A stretch of DNA of 64,000 nucleotides from Sphingobium arseniciresistens (GCA_029167225.1 JARFNK010000030.1:1-64000), one strand, 5' to 3'. Shown: positions 10,118-20,253, counted from the stretch's first letter. Numbers and translations are program-made. Notes: generated from the sequence alone by a model not told the origin.

Positions 10118-10838
10118 CACGGCGAAATTCGCGAAACTTGGGGCTCAAGGGAAGGCTGTTCTGGCCCCAAACGTCGCAGTTCGCGTAAATCACACAAGTT
10201 TCTGCTCGTAGGCTGCAGGATGTCGTGCGGTTCGACGTCGTGCAGCCTCGGCATGCCCATCTTGGACTGCTGGGTAAATCCACCAATATATACCTACGAC
10301 AGCTTTGCGCGCCGGCAAGGCGAATTGCTCGAATGCCGTCGCGGGATGCATTGCGTTCGCAATGGCTATTAAAAAGGCGATAAAGAGCAGGCTCCCCGCA
10401 TGCGAGCGTTATTCTGCCCTTGCGATGTGCCATGCAAGACATCGAATAAATTGCCGAAAGCAAAGCTGCGCGGACAATTCGGCGAGCCTTCGTCACAATA
10501 TTTATACCTGTCGCTATGCCCGAGAAGGAATGCGTTTCCCTGACTGACTGTTTGTTGGGTAGCCAGCGGTTCAGGGGTGCCGGCCGCCGGGTCCAGAATT
10601 CGGGGAACGCCTTGCCCAATTAGAGGTAACGCAACGGCTGAAAGCTCACATCAATTTTTGAAAATTCCCGCTGTTGCCCGATCTTGTTACAGATCGTAAT
10701 ATGAACAAATTGACATGATAAATATAAATATTAGTATCGCTTCGGGCTGGATAGGGCCTGCCATGATCGTCCTTCGCGGTCGCATGTCTGCATAAAAAAT
10801 GGTGATCGGCTCCAGAAGGGGTCGGTTTGGAGAGGTTC
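10118..10838. other. Long intergenic region without recognisable gene
   Basis: About 720 bp between pseudoazurin and the broken FAD gene. Reading frames exist in both directions but none shows a family motif or a good start. The last 150 bp is AT-rich and holds a promoter-like pair (10710-10737). Confidence 0.5.
10710..10737 (+). promoter_or_regulatory. Sigma-70-like promoter for the FAD gene
   Basis: TTGACA at 10710-10715, a 16-bp AT-rich spacer, then TAGTAT at 10732-10737. This is the best -35/-10 match I see in the window and lies about 100 bp upstream of GTG 10839. It would now drive a broken gene and the catabolic genes after it. Confidence 0.4.
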
Positions 10839-12112
10839 GTGAAACGCGATAAGCCAGACGACATCGACAATTATGCGCCCCGTGTGTCCCGGCGCCACTT
10901 CATTGTGGCCGCCGGAGGTGGCTTGCCGTTGACGGCATCCGCTGCGGCCGCTGTGATGTTCTCCAGCTCGACGGCCTATGCAATGGGCGGGTGGGATCAC
11001 GAGGCCGATGTCGTCGTCGTTGGCACCGGTGCGGCTGGATGCGCAGCCGCTCTTTACGCTCATGAGGCTGGTGCAAGCGTTCTAATGCTTGAGAAAGGCG
11101 CCGGCTTCGGGGGGACCACGGCCCTGTCCGGTGGCATTTTCTATATCGCCAACAACGCGGTGATGAGAGCCGCGGGGTTGGAGGATCCGCGTGAAGATTG
11201 CATCCGCTATTGGGTGCGTACCGCTTATGCCGATCAATATAATCCCTCCGCGCCATTCTACGGCATAGCCGAGAACGAATTTCGCCTTATCGAAACTTTG
11301 TATGATGAAGGCGACAAGGTCCTCGACAAGATGATCGCGCTCAAATGCCTCGATCCGATGCAGTGGACGGATTGGACCGGCGCCGCCTTTCCTGACTATT
11401 ATCCCCATTTGCCGGAAAACAAGGCGCCACGCGGGCGGGCGCTCGTTTGCCGCGATCGCAAGACGGGCAAGGCCGCGCCCCGGGGCATGGAGTTTATCGG
11501 ACAGTTGAAGGTTGGCATTGACGCCCGGAAGATTCCTGCTTTGATGCGGACTCGCGCCACCCGGCTGGTTCTGAACGGCAAGCGCGAAGTGGTCGGGCTG
11601 GAGGCGACGACCAGCGACGGCAAGACCGTCACAGTCCGCGCGCGCAAGAGTGTAATCTTCGGCAGCGGTGGTTTCACGCACAACCGTGAACTGCGAACGC
11701 AGTTGCGCGGGCCGGTTTTCTCCGGCTGCGGCCCAGTGACCAATGAAGGCGATTTCGTCCAGATCGGCGGTTCCGTCGGCGCGAAGCTCGCCAACATGAC
11801 GAATGCCTGGTGGTATCCCCAAATCCTTGAACTGGCATTAAGGACGACCGCGACCGGCTTGAGCGGTGGCAATTCGTCTGGCGACAGCATGCTGATGGTC
11901 AACAAGCATGGAGACCGCATATTGAACGAGAAAGTCCGCTACCCTGATCGTACACAGGTGCATTTCCATTGGGATGAAAGCGCCAAGGATTATCGTAACC
12001 TGATCATCTTCATGATCTTCGATCAGCGGACGCGGGATTTGTATGCGCAGGATGCACCTATTCCCTCGAAGGACGCAACGCCGGCATGGCTTTTGTCGGC
12101 GCCCACCATGAA
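10839..12112 (+). pseudogene. FAD-dependent dehydrogenase, 3' end deleted
   Basis: The first about 425 residues belong to the fumarate reductase/3-ketosteroid-dehydrogenase flavoprotein family (FAD_binding_2). They include a Tat motif SRRHFIVAAG, the dinucleotide fold VVVVGTGAAGCAAALYAHEAG, FGGTTALSGGIFYIANNA, and the second FAD-contact segment SVIFGSGGFTHNREL. GTG 10839 with GGAG six bases upstream is the likely start. Normal members run to about 550 residues. Here homology stops near 12110, after SAPTMK, and the frame then runs out of register over aldehyde dehydrogenase sequence until a stop at 12170. The C-terminal part of the catalytic domain is therefore missing, and activity is unlikely. 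The substrate class (steroid, terpenoid or other cyclic ketone) cannot be fixed. Confidence 0.85.
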
Positions 12113-12553
12113 GGCGCGACGGTCATGGGCTATGTCGAGGCGGGCAAGGCCGATGGTGCCGAGGTGGTGACGGGAGGCTTCGCACTCGACGGGCCGGGTT
12201 ATTTCATCAAGCCGACCATCTTTGCCGATGTCGATGCCTCGATGAGCATCGTCCGCGAGGAAATATTCGGTCCGGTTCTGGTCGCTTCGCGGTTCAAGTC
12301 TATGGAGGATCTGTCGGCATTGGGCAATGCATCGCCCTATGGTCTGGCCGCGGGCATCTTCACGCGCGACATCAGCAAGGCGCACAAGGCGGCGCGGGCG
12401 CTGCGCGCGGGCAATGTCTGGATCAACTGCTACGGCGTCATCGACAAATCGATGCCCTTCGGAGGCTTCAAGCAATCGGGTTGGGGCAGAGAGGGCGGGC
12501 CGGAAGGGTTCGATTCATTCGTCGAGCACAAGGCCGTTTATGTGGGCCTTTGA
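12113..12553 (+). pseudogene. Aldehyde dehydrogenase, C-terminal third only
   Basis: From about 12113 the frame of ATG 12086 reads as the tail of a betaine-aldehyde-type dehydrogenase: VMGYVEAGKADGAEVVTGG, GYFIKPTIFADVD, the EEIFGPVL motif, NVWINCYGVIDKSMPFGG and the final SGWGREGGPEG. The NAD-binding domain and the catalytic Cys are absent, so it is not a functional enzyme. The fragment is in a different frame from the flavoprotein that precedes it. The join is best explained by one deletion that removed the end of the FAD gene, whatever lay between, and the first two-thirds of this gene. Its family differs from the ALDH remnant at 28160, so the two are not halves of one gene. Confidence 0.88.
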
Positions 12554-12598
12554 TCGGACGGCAAGATGAACCTGAAATCACGCGGGTGGTGAAAGCCG

Positions 12599-13741
12599 AT
12601 GTCGGACGCTGTTGAAGCCTTCTCTTTGGCCGTGCCCGAAAGCCAGATCGAGGATCTGAGGGGGCGGCTCGCCAGAACGAGATGGCCAGAGCGGGAGCCG
12701 GTCGGCGATGAAAGCCAGGGCGTGTCGCTCGATCGTATGAGGTCGCTGTGCGACTATTGGCGCACGCGCTATGACTGGCGGCGCTGCGAGGCTCGGCTGA
12801 ACGCGCTTGGCCAGTATCGAGCCGAGATCGACGGGCTCGGCCTGCATTTCCTGCACATTCGATCTCCAGCCCCTCGGGCGCTGCCGCTCATCATGACGCA
12901 TGGCTGGCCCGGTTCCGTTATCGAGTTTCTCAAGGTCGTCGGCCCGCTGACTGACCCGACGGCGTATGGCGGCGATCCTGGCGACGCGTTCGATCTGGTG
13001 CTTCCGACGCTGCCCGGCTTCGGCTTCTCGGGCAAGCCCGCCACGACCGGGTGGGGCGTCGAACGGATTGCCGATGCCTGGATCACCCTCATGCGGCGAT
13101 TGGGATATGGGCGCTATGTCGCGCAGGGCGGTGACTGGGGCGCGGCGGTGACACATGCCCTCGCGTTGCGCAATCCGCCCGAATGCGTGGCCGCACATCT
13201 CACCGTCGCCCGGGTGCGTCCGACCGACGAACAGCGCTGCGCGCAGACTCCGGCCGAGGCGGCGGCGCTGAGCGATCATGCCCGGTTCATGGCCGAAGGC
13301 ACCGGATATTCGCTGATCCAGTCCACGCGGCCGCAGACGATCGGCTATGGCCTCACAGATTCCCCTGCCGCCCAGGCGGCATGGATCTATGACAAGTATG
13401 ATGCGTGGACCGACCACAAGAGCGGTCCCGAAGAGGTTCTGGGCATCGACGAGATGCTGGACAATATCATGATGTACTGGCTGCCGTCCGCCGCCGCATC
13501 GTCGGCGCGGCTTTACCGCGAAAGTGCGCCGGCCGTCTATTCCCGCGCACCGGTCACGATGCCGGTCGGATTTTCGATTTTTCCCAAGGAGATATGGCGC
13601 GCGTCACGGCGCTGGGCCGAACCTGTCTACACCAACATCATCCATTGGAACGAGCCGGTCCGGGGCGGGCATTTCGCGGCCTTCGAACAGCCCGGCCTGT
13701 TCGTGGATGAACTGCGCGCCTGCTTCAGGACGGTGCGCTAG
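12599..13741 (+). CDS. Epoxide hydrolase (alpha/beta fold, EHN domain)
   Basis: A 380-residue microsomal/juvenile-hormone-type epoxide hydrolase converting an epoxide to a diol. The N-terminal EHN lid (about 1-105) is followed by the oxyanion motif HGWPGS (101-106), the nucleophile Asp179 in GGDWGAAV, tyrosines in the cap that can protonate the epoxide, and catalytic His358 in GGHFAAFEQPG. The length is typical. It begins 45 bp after the truncated ALDH and 71 bp before an SDR, suggesting one transcript. In this setting it probably opens a ring epoxide made during degradation of an aromatic or terpenoid compound. Confidence 0.9.
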   Translation: MSDAVEAFSLAVPESQIEDLRGRLARTRWPEREPVGDESQGVSLDRMRSLCDYWRTRYDWRRCEARLNALGQYRAEIDGLGLHFLHIRSPAPRALPLIMTHGWPGSVIEFLKVVGPLTDPTAYGGDPGDAFDLVLPTLPGFGFSGKPATTGWGVERIADAWITLMRRLGYGRYVAQGGDWGAAVTHALALRNPPECVAAHLTVARVRPTDEQRCAQTPAEAAALSDHARFMAEGTGYSLIQSTRPQTIGYGLTDSPAAQAAWIYDKYDAWTDHKSGPEEVLGIDEMLDNIMMYWLPSAAASSARLYRESAPAVYSRAPVTMPVGFSIFPKEIWRASRRWAEPVYTNIIHWNEPVRGGHFAAFEQPGLFVDELRACFRTVR

Positions 13742-13812
13742 GCGCGCGTGCCCGCCACATGCCTGGACTGGCTGGACCCATCAACAAGGCCATCAACAAG
13801 GAGAGAATGATC

Positions 13813-14574
13813 ATGGGAAAACTGGATGGCAAAGTGGCGCTGGTGACGGGCGCGGCCCGAGGCATGGGCGCAGCGCACGCGCGCCGTCTCGCCGCCGAAG
13901 GAGCGAGGGTGCTGGTCACGGATGTATCGGACGAAGAAGGCGCGGCTGTCGCGGGCGAACTGGGTGCGGCAGGACATTACGCTCATCTCGACGTGCGCGA
14001 GGAGAGCCAGTGGCAATCCGCCTTGGACACCGTGCTGCAAGCCTTTGGGCGGCTGGACATCCTCGTCAACAACTCGGGCGTGCAAATGGCCGCGTCGATT
14101 GCGGATACCAGCCCTGAAACGTTCAAGTTCATTCTCGACATCAACATGTACGGAACCTTTCTGGGCCTCCGGGCAGCGGCGCCGGTGATCCGTGCGGGTG
14201 GAGGCGGCGCGATCGTGAACATCGCCTCGATCGCGGGGCTGGTCGGCACCGGCGGAGGCAGTGCCTATGCCGCATCCAAACATGCGGTGATCGGCTTGAC
14301 CAAGGTTGCTGCCATGGAATTTGCGGCGTCGGGCATCAGGGTCAATGCGATCTGTCCCGGACCAGTGCTGACGCCGCTGACGGACGGTCTCAACGCGGAA
14401 GTCGGGTTCGATGCGAGCGAACTCATCGCTTCGAAGCTTCCGATGAAGCGCTGCGCCCGGCCAGAGGAAATCTCGAACCTCGTCGTCTTCCTGGCGTCCG
14501 AGGAGAGCAGCTACTGTACCGGAGGCGCATTCGTTGCCGACGGCGGTTTGATCGCAGGGATTTCACTCGACTGA
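13813..14574 (+). CDS. SDR-family oxidoreductase
   Basis: A 253-residue classical short-chain dehydrogenase/reductase, NAD(P)-dependent. The cofactor motif TGAARGMG is at 12-19, NNSG follows in the middle, and the catalytic Tyr152-x3-Lys156 lies in SAYAASKHAV after a conserved Ser. AAGGAG at 13798-13803 is nine bases before ATG 13813; the ATG at 13807 is too close to it. Asp after the second strand (VTDVSD) favours NAD. In the pathway it could oxidise the diol released by the upstream epoxide hydrolase. The exact substrate is not readable. Confidence 0.88.
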   Translation: MGKLDGKVALVTGAARGMGAAHARRLAAEGARVLVTDVSDEEGAAVAGELGAAGHYAHLDVREESQWQSALDTVLQAFGRLDILVNNSGVQMAASIADTSPETFKFILDINMYGTFLGLRAAAPVIRAGGGGAIVNIASIAGLVGTGGGSAYAASKHAVIGLTKVAAMEFAASGIRVNAICPGPVLTPLTDGLNAEVGFDASELIASKLPMKRCARPEEISNLVVFLASEESSYCTGGAFVADGGLIAGISLD

Positions 14575-14595
14575 CATGGACCGGGAGAAATCGAC

Positions 14596-15153
14596 ATGAG
14601 ACAGGCAATTTCCGCGCTGGGCGGCATCTACCAGCTTGGCTATGTCGCGACAGACATGGCCGCAGCGGTCGAAGACTGGACCCGTACATATGGCGTGGGG
14701 CCCTTTTACGAGATCCCCAAGGTCGAGGATTTCCTGGTGGAATCGCGCTATTATGGTGCGGCATCCAATATCTGCTTTGCCGCCAGCCTTGGCTATTGGG
14801 GCCGCCAGCAGATCGAGATCATCGTACCGACCAACGACGCGCCGTCGATTTACCGCGACTGGATCGAGTCTGGACGAAGGGGGATACACCATCTGTGTGT
14901 GACCGTGGACGACCTGGAACCCGGTCGGCGGATCCTGCTCGAAGCTGGGGCGGTGCTGGCGCAAGAGCTGACCATTGCGGGGGGAGGCGGCGCGATCTAC
15001 TTCGACCTCGGCGAGGCCGCAGATGTACGATATCTTGAACTCTACCAGCTCGCGCCCGGGCAAGCGGACATGTATGCCGCGATGGAAGCGGAGGCCCGGA
15101 CCTGGGATGGCAGCAATCCATTCCGCATGATCGAGATGGATGAAAGCCGCTGA
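14596..15153 (+). CDS. VOC-family (glyoxalase/dioxygenase fold) protein
   Basis: A 185-residue vicinal-oxygen-chelate protein with two beta-alpha-beta3 halves. The first half starts ISALGGIYQLGYVATDMAAAVEDW. The second starts RRGIHHLCVTVDDLEPGRRIL, where GIHHLC supplies the conserved metal-binding His. RYLELYQL near the end carries the conserved Glu. This pattern is common in glyoxalase I-like isomerases or lyases of catabolic clusters. It lies 22 bp after the SDR and ends at a strong hairpin, so it is probably the last gene of the cluster. Whether it is an isomerase, a lyase or an aromatic-ring enzyme cannot be told. Confidence 0.82.
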   Translation: MRQAISALGGIYQLGYVATDMAAAVEDWTRTYGVGPFYEIPKVEDFLVESRYYGAASNICFAASLGYWGRQQIEIIVPTNDAPSIYRDWIESGRRGIHHLCVTVDDLEPGRRILLEAGAVLAQELTIAGGGGAIYFDLGEAADVRYLELYQLAPGQADMYAAMEAEARTWDGSNPFRMIEMDESR

Positions 15154-15161
15154 TCTTTAGC

Positions 15162-15202
15162 GGAAAGCCGGTGCCTCGCACGAACCCAGGCGCCAGCTTT
15201 CC
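15162..15202. terminator. Bidirectional terminator hairpin
   Basis: GGAAAGC (15162) pairs with GCTTTCC (ending 15202), and GGTGCCT with AGGCGCC inside it, giving a 14-bp stem with one mismatch and an 11-nt loop. It lies between the convergent VOC gene and the PQQ dehydrogenase. Confidence 0.55.
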
Positions 15203-15291
15203 CCATTTATGTATCAGGCGCTATTCTGTGTCGTTGATGAAAGCCGTGTAAGCCTTGCTCAAGATCGCGTCCCTGCTCCTGGCTTGAAAGT

Positions 15292-17706
15292 TCAGCGTGG
15301 GAGGGCGTAGGCGATCAAATAATCGCCCGAGGGACCACCGAGCACGGCGTTTCCGCCGGCCGCAACAACCACGAACTCGCGGCCGCTCGGGGCGCGGTAG
15401 ATCATCGGATTGGCATTCGCGCCCGCTGGCAGGTCCGCCTTCCACAGCAGCTTGCCGGTCGCGAGTTCATAGGCGCGCAAGACACGCTCTTGCGTCGCGC
15501 CGATAAAGACCAGTCCGCTGCGCGTGACCACCGAACCGCCCTGGTTGGGCGTGCCCAGCGGCAAGGGCAGCCGGGTTTCAAGCCCCATCGGTCCGCTGTT
15601 CCGGGCGGTGCCCAGCGGCTTTGTCCACAAGACCCGCTGAGCGCGCAGGTCGATAGCGGTAATGGTGCCGAACGGTGGTTGCTGGCAAGGCATGCCGAGA
15701 GGCGACATGAAGGGTCCCATGTCCATCGCAAAGGGTGTGCCTATCTGGGGCTTGCCCATCACGCGCTCGGAAAAGGGCTCGTTCGACAGCCCCCTGAACG
15801 GCCGCAGCCCCCTGCGATCTGCTTCGGCACGGGGCAGCAGGCGCCCATATTGGGCAAAGCGGGTCGTGTTGACGATCATGACCATGCGCTCGGGGTCGAT
15901 TGACACTCCGCCCCAGTTCGATCCGCCGCTATAGCCGGGATAGAAGATGAAAGGGTCGGTGCCGGGTGGGGTAAATACGCCATCATAGCGCGCCTCGCGA
16001 AACTTGATCCGGCACCATAGCTGGTCGAGCGGCGTCGCCCCCCACATCATCGTCTCGGTCAGCTTCGGGCCGTTTGCCGATGGTATCGCGGCAGGCCAGG
16101 GCTGGGTGGGCGAGAGCCGGTCTCCCGGCGCAGGGAGGCCGGGTGGAACGGGGCGCTCGATCACCGGCGAAAGCGGCTTGCCGGTGCGGCGATCAAGGAC
16201 GAAGATCTCCCCGCGCTTGGTCGGCTGGATCAGCGCGGGCACGATTCTTCCGTTGATGGGCAGGTTGGTCAGAGTCGGCTGCGAGGCGACGTCATAATCC
16301 CAGACATCGTGATGCACCGTCTGGAACGACCAGCGGACGCGGCCGGTCTGGGCATCGAGCGCCACCACTGAACTGGAATAGCGATCCATTGCAGCTGTGC
16401 GGCGGCCGCCCCAGAAATCGGGGGTTGCATTGCCGGTCGGCAGGTAGACCAGACCGAGCGCTTCGTCGGCGCTTGCCGGTGCCCAGACATTGGGCGTGCC
16501 GGGGGTATAATGCTCTCCCGGTTTCAGCGGCGCATTGGCCTCGACTTTGCCCAGATCCCAAGCCCAGGCAAGGTCTCCGGTCAGTGCATCGAATGCCCGG
16601 ACCACCCCCGAAGGTTCGTCGAGCATCTGGTTGTCGAGGACATATCCGCCGACAATTATCTTTCCGCGGACGATCGTGGGCGCGGATGTCTGCGAATAAT
16701 AGCCGGGGATGCGCTTGCCCATGCCTGTCCACAGGTCGACCGCGCCGCCCTCGCCGAAATCGCCACAGGGTTTGCCGTCGGCGGCGTCGAGTGCGATCAG
16801 GCGCGCATCGGGCGTCAGCGCGAGGATATGCGCGGCACAGGTGCTGCCCTGCGCGGCTGCGACATTGCGATAATAGGAAACGCCCCGACAGGTCATCGCC
16901 AGAAGCCGGTAACGGTTGGTCTTCGGGTCGAACCGCCATCTGGCTTTGCCGGTTTCGGCATCGATCGCGGTGACGACGCTGTCGGGCGAGCAGGCGTAAA
17001 GGGTATCGCCGACCTTGATGGGCGTGACCTCGAGAACCGGAGATGGTGCGGGGGGCAGCACGCCGAAGCGATGCGTCCAGGCGACCTTCAGGCGATCGAC
17101 ATTGGCCGGGGTAATCTGCACGAGGGGCGAAAAGCGGGTTCCGCCCGCGGTGCGACCGTAGGACTGCCAGTCACCGTCCGGCATGCCTGCGCCCGTGGCA
17201 TCGCGCAAAGCGGTGGCGGCGGGCAGGACGCCACTGGCGGGATCGCCCGACGCGAGGACCGCTGCAGTGGCGAGCGCGGCGACAGCCGCTGCGGCCGCGG
17301 CGAAAATTGCCCGCCGGCGTTGCTGCTGGGCTTGGGGCTTGAGCAGTCGCTGGACGCCCGGTAGCAGGAACAGCAGGCCGACGGCGAAGGGGCCGATCAG
17401 GCGTGGAGCCAGAGCCCAGGGATCGAGCCAGGATTCCCATAACGCCCACAGCGTGGTAGCGCCGAGCATCGCGCCATAAGCCCAGGCACCCCTGCGATCC
17501 CCCCGCCACACCAGCCAGGCGGAAAACAGAACGGCAAGGCCGGCGACCATATAGTATGGCGATCCGCCAAGGCTGAAAAGATAGATCCCGCCTCCCGTCA
17601 TCCACCCGCCCGAAATGACCAGGATCGCCTCGAGCAACCAGAATGCCGGTCCTTTGCGCGGTCGCCATGCGGTCTTGTCTTCTGCCAATGCCATTGTTCT
17701 GCTCAT
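15292..17706 (-). CDS. Membrane-bound PQQ dehydrogenase, glucose/quinate/shikimate type
   Basis: About 804 residues, the usual size for the family. It oxidises a sugar or alicyclic polyol at the periplasmic face and sends electrons to ubiquinone. Four or five N-terminal membrane helices (about residues 20-145) precede an eight-bladed quinoprotein domain beginning DGDWQSYGRTAGGTRFSPL. WRFDPKTN, PDFWGG and WSFQTVHHDVWDYDVASQP are characteristic, as is NWGGVSID near the end. The start is taken at ATG 17706 (MSRTMALAED); ATG 17694 is possible. The open frame runs further to 18075, but that would overlap the TonB receptor. It follows the receptor in the same direction, so uptake and oxidation may be linked. 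Glucose, quinate and shikimate cannot be told apart here. Confidence 0.88.
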   Translation of the reverse strand: MSRTMALAEDKTAWRPRKGPAFWLLEAILVISGGWMTGGGIYLFSLGGSPYYMVAGLAVLFSAWLVWRGDRRGAWAYGAMLGATTLWALWESWLDPWALAPRLIGPFAVGLLFLLPGVQRLLKPQAQQQRRRAIFAAAAAAVAALATAAVLASGDPASGVLPAATALRDATGAGMPDGDWQSYGRTAGGTRFSPLVQITPANVDRLKVAWTHRFGVLPPAPSPVLEVTPIKVGDTLYACSPDSVVTAIDAETGKARWRFDPKTNRYRLLAMTCRGVSYYRNVAAAQGSTCAAHILALTPDARLIALDAADGKPCGDFGEGGAVDLWTGMGKRIPGYYSQTSAPTIVRGKIIVGGYVLDNQMLDEPSGVVRAFDALTGDLAWAWDLGKVEANAPLKPGEHYTPGTPNVWAPASADEALGLVYLPTGNATPDFWGGRRTAAMDRYSSSVVALDAQTGRVRWSFQTVHHDVWDYDVASQPTLTNLPINGRIVPALIQPTKRGEIFVLDRRTGKPLSPVIERPVPPGLPAPGDRLSPTQPWPAAIPSANGPKLTETMMWGATPLDQLWCRIKFREARYDGVFTPPGTDPFIFYPGYSGGSNWGGVSIDPERMVMIVNTTRFAQYGRLLPRAEADRRGLRPFRGLSNEPFSERVMGKPQIGTPFAMDMGPFMSPLGMPCQQPPFGTITAIDLRAQRVLWTKPLGTARNSGPMGLETRLPLPLGTPNQGGSVVTRSGLVFIGATQERVLRAYELATGKLLWKADLPAGANANPMIYRAPSGREFVVVAAGGNAVLGGPSGDYLIAYALPR

Positions 17707-17846
17707 TCCGGCTTTGTGTCGCGCAGCGCCACGATCGTTCGGTCGCACGCAGGATGGGGCAAAAATTCGGGCGTGCTGCATCGTCCAGCGTAGAGGCAGC
17801 GCGTCCGCTGTTCGGGCCGAACGAACGGATCGTCCGCCGATGAGGC

Positions 17847-20138
17847 CTACATCTTGTAACGGAACTCGATGCCGAAGGTGCGCGGCTCGGCGGCAATGGC
17901 GCTGTTGCCCTGCTGCGAACCGGCGATCTCGAGTTGGGTCGCATAATATTTCTTGTTGGTCAGGTTCTTGCCCCAGATTCGAGCAGAGAAACGGTCGCTC
18001 GAAGCGGGCGACCATTCGAGCGACGCGCCGAGCAGGGCATAGGCACGCTGACGTATGATTCCATCGGGCTCCCACGGGAATTCGCTGGTATAGGACATGT
18101 TGACGTCTGCCCCGAAGCGGCCGGCCGATGTCGTGATGTCATAATTCAACCCGGCCGTGAAGCGCGCCTTGGGGACTTGCGCGATGCGGTTGCCGCTTTG
18201 GTCCTGCGTAGTCAGCGGATAGAGGCCATAAGGCGCCACGGGAACGCCGTTGGCATCGACGACGGGGAACGCAACCGGGCCATTCTTAAAGTCGGTATAT
18301 TTGGCATCGAGCAGCACGCCGCCGAGACGGAACTGAAGGCCGTCTGCCAGCACTGCCTGGAGATCCGCTTCAATGCCTCGCGAGCGCGCGCTCTTGGCAT
18401 TGGTAAGGCCGACGAAGGATGATCCGGTGGACGGATCGGTGATGACCGTCTGTACCTGCGGGTCTTTGATGTCATTCTGGAAGATCGCGATGTTGAGGCG
18501 AAGCTTGCGATCGAACAAGGTCGCCTTGACGCCGGCTTCATAGGCATCGATCACTTCGGGGTTCGAAGGATCGGCGTTGAGCGGCAGTGTGTTGAACGTT
18601 CCAGACTTGTAGCCACGGCTGATCGAGACATAGCCCATAATGTCCTGGGCGAACTCATGATCTACCGCGACCTTGTACGTCAATTTGTTGAACTTGAAAC
18701 TTTTGTCGTAAAGCGGACCGAAGGGGACTTCGCCGATCACGGGGAAGACGCCGAAGGTGCCGCCCGTACCATGGACCTTGTCGCTGGTGTAGCGCAGGCC
18801 GAGGGTAACGTTGGTTCCATCAGGGATGACATGGAAGGTGGCCTGTCCATAGGCCGAGTAGGAATGTATGCGCTGCATGCTGGCCAGCAGCACGGCGCTG
18901 GCGCCGATGAATGAGTTTTGGTCGCCGGTGATGCTGACCGGCGTGTAGCCCTGCTTCGAGTCGAGATAAAACCCGCCGACGATCCAGTCGAAGGCGCTGC
19001 CGCTTTGCGACTTCAGTTGGAGTTCCTGCGTCACTTCGCGGTCGATCGACGGGGAATCGAAGACGGTATAGGGCAGCTCGGTGCCGTCTCCGTCCACATG
19101 CCAGGTCTCGTTCGCCTTGCGATAGGACGTGATGCTTACGAGATCGACGCTGCCCAGTTCCTGTTTGATCTTGAGCGCACCGCCCCAGCTCTCGAACTTA
19201 TCGAACGTGTTCTCGTCGTTGATCGTATCGAAGAACCGGCCGGAGTCAGCGAGCGAGGGGCGGGGCTGGGCCGGTCCGTAGAGCAGCGGCGTGCCGCCCA
19301 CGGTGCCCTTGTAGCGGGTTTGCAGATTGATCTTGCTCGACCACTCGTTCACGTAGAACAGGCTCAGCCTGACCTCGGTCGTTGGCGTCAGGTTGATCGC
19401 CAGCTTGCTGCGGATGCTGGCGAACCGGTCCTTGTAGGTGTCGGCGCCTGTCGTCTGGTTCCTGCCCCAGCCGTCGCCCTGGTGTCGACCCGACGCCGAG
19501 ATGTCCCACGCGACATTGTCGGCGACCGGAACGGACAGATACAGCTTCCCGGTGAAGGTGTTGTAGTTGCTGTAGCCCGCTGTCGCCTCTGCCTGAAGAT
19601 CATGCATGTCCGGATCGCGCGTGACGATATGGATCAGGCCGCCGCTGGCGTTGCGACCGAACAATGTTCCCTGAGGCCCCTTCAGCACCTCGACGCGCTC
19701 GACATTGGCCAGTTCCAGATAGGCCGGGCTGACACGGGTGTAATAGACTTCGTCGATATAGACGGGCACGCTCGCCTCGTTGCCGATCGTCGTCGCCGAA
19801 GGATTGCCGATGCCACGCAAGAACGGCAATACCGAGCCGCTATGGCCGGTGATGTTGAGCGAAGGGTCGAGGATCTGGAGATCCTTGGCCGACGAGATAC
19901 CCGCCTGTGCCAGGCTGTCGGCGTTGAAGGCGGAGATTGAGATCGGAACCTTCTGGACATTTTCACCGCGGCGCTGCGCGGTGACGATGATGTCGCTGAG
20001 GCTTGTGGACCGGGCATCCTCCGCCTGCGGCGTACCCTCGGTTGCGGGCACCTCCTGCGCATATACGTTGCCGGCGCCCAGAGCCAGGACCGGGATGGCG
20101 CTTGAAGCGATCAGCAGCTTGCGAATACGGATTGTCAT
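17847..20138 (-). CDS. TonB-dependent outer-membrane receptor
   Basis: A 763-residue TonB-dependent receptor taking up a substrate across the outer membrane. A signal peptide ends near VYAQE. A TonB-box/plug start DIIVTAQRRGENVQKVPISIS is followed by plug landmarks (NVERVEVLKGPQGTLFGRNASGG) and a 22-strand barrel with the typical late motif GYKSGTFN. The C-terminus is FGIEFRYKM, a slightly atypical end after the usual aromatic position. There is no STN domain, so it is not a surface-signalling transducer. It is downstream of an SDR and upstream of a PQQ dehydrogenase on the same strand. Its ligand is probably the compound those enzymes process. Confidence 0.92.
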   Translation of the reverse strand: MTIRIRKLLIASSAIPVLALGAGNVYAQEVPATEGTPQAEDARSTSLSDIIVTAQRRGENVQKVPISISAFNADSLAQAGISSAKDLQILDPSLNITGHSGSVLPFLRGIGNPSATTIGNEASVPVYIDEVYYTRVSPAYLELANVERVEVLKGPQGTLFGRNASGGLIHIVTRDPDMHDLQAEATAGYSNYNTFTGKLYLSVPVADNVAWDISASGRHQGDGWGRNQTTGADTYKDRFASIRSKLAINLTPTTEVRLSLFYVNEWSSKINLQTRYKGTVGGTPLLYGPAQPRPSLADSGRFFDTINDENTFDKFESWGGALKIKQELGSVDLVSITSYRKANETWHVDGDGTELPYTVFDSPSIDREVTQELQLKSQSGSAFDWIVGGFYLDSKQGYTPVSITGDQNSFIGASAVLLASMQRIHSYSAYGQATFHVIPDGTNVTLGLRYTSDKVHGTGGTFGVFPVIGEVPFGPLYDKSFKFNKLTYKVAVDHEFAQDIMGYVSISRGYKSGTFNTLPLNADPSNPEVIDAYEAGVKATLFDRKLRLNIAIFQNDIKDPQVQTVITDPSTGSSFVGLTNAKSARSRGIEADLQAVLADGLQFRLGGVLLDAKYTDFKNGPVAFPVVDANGVPVAPYGLYPLTTQDQSGNRIAQVPKARFTAGLNYDITTSAGRFGADVNMSYTSEFPWEPDGIIRQRAYALLGASLEWSPASSDRFSARIWGKNLTNKKYYATQLEIAGSQQGNSAIAAEPRTFGIEFRYKM

Positions 20139-20253
20139 GGTGGTGTCCTCCCCTTTTTATGTCCGCCTTTGGCGGCTTGGATTGATTGGCCAACGTCGAT
20201 CAGATGGTGACGGTCGTGTTTGCGCGCTTATGCCGCGCAAACGGAGGGATCGT

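Noticed and set aside
17707..18075. N-terminal extension of the membrane PQQ dehydrogenase
   Set aside because: It would overlap the TonB receptor and put about 120 low-complexity residues before the first membrane helix.
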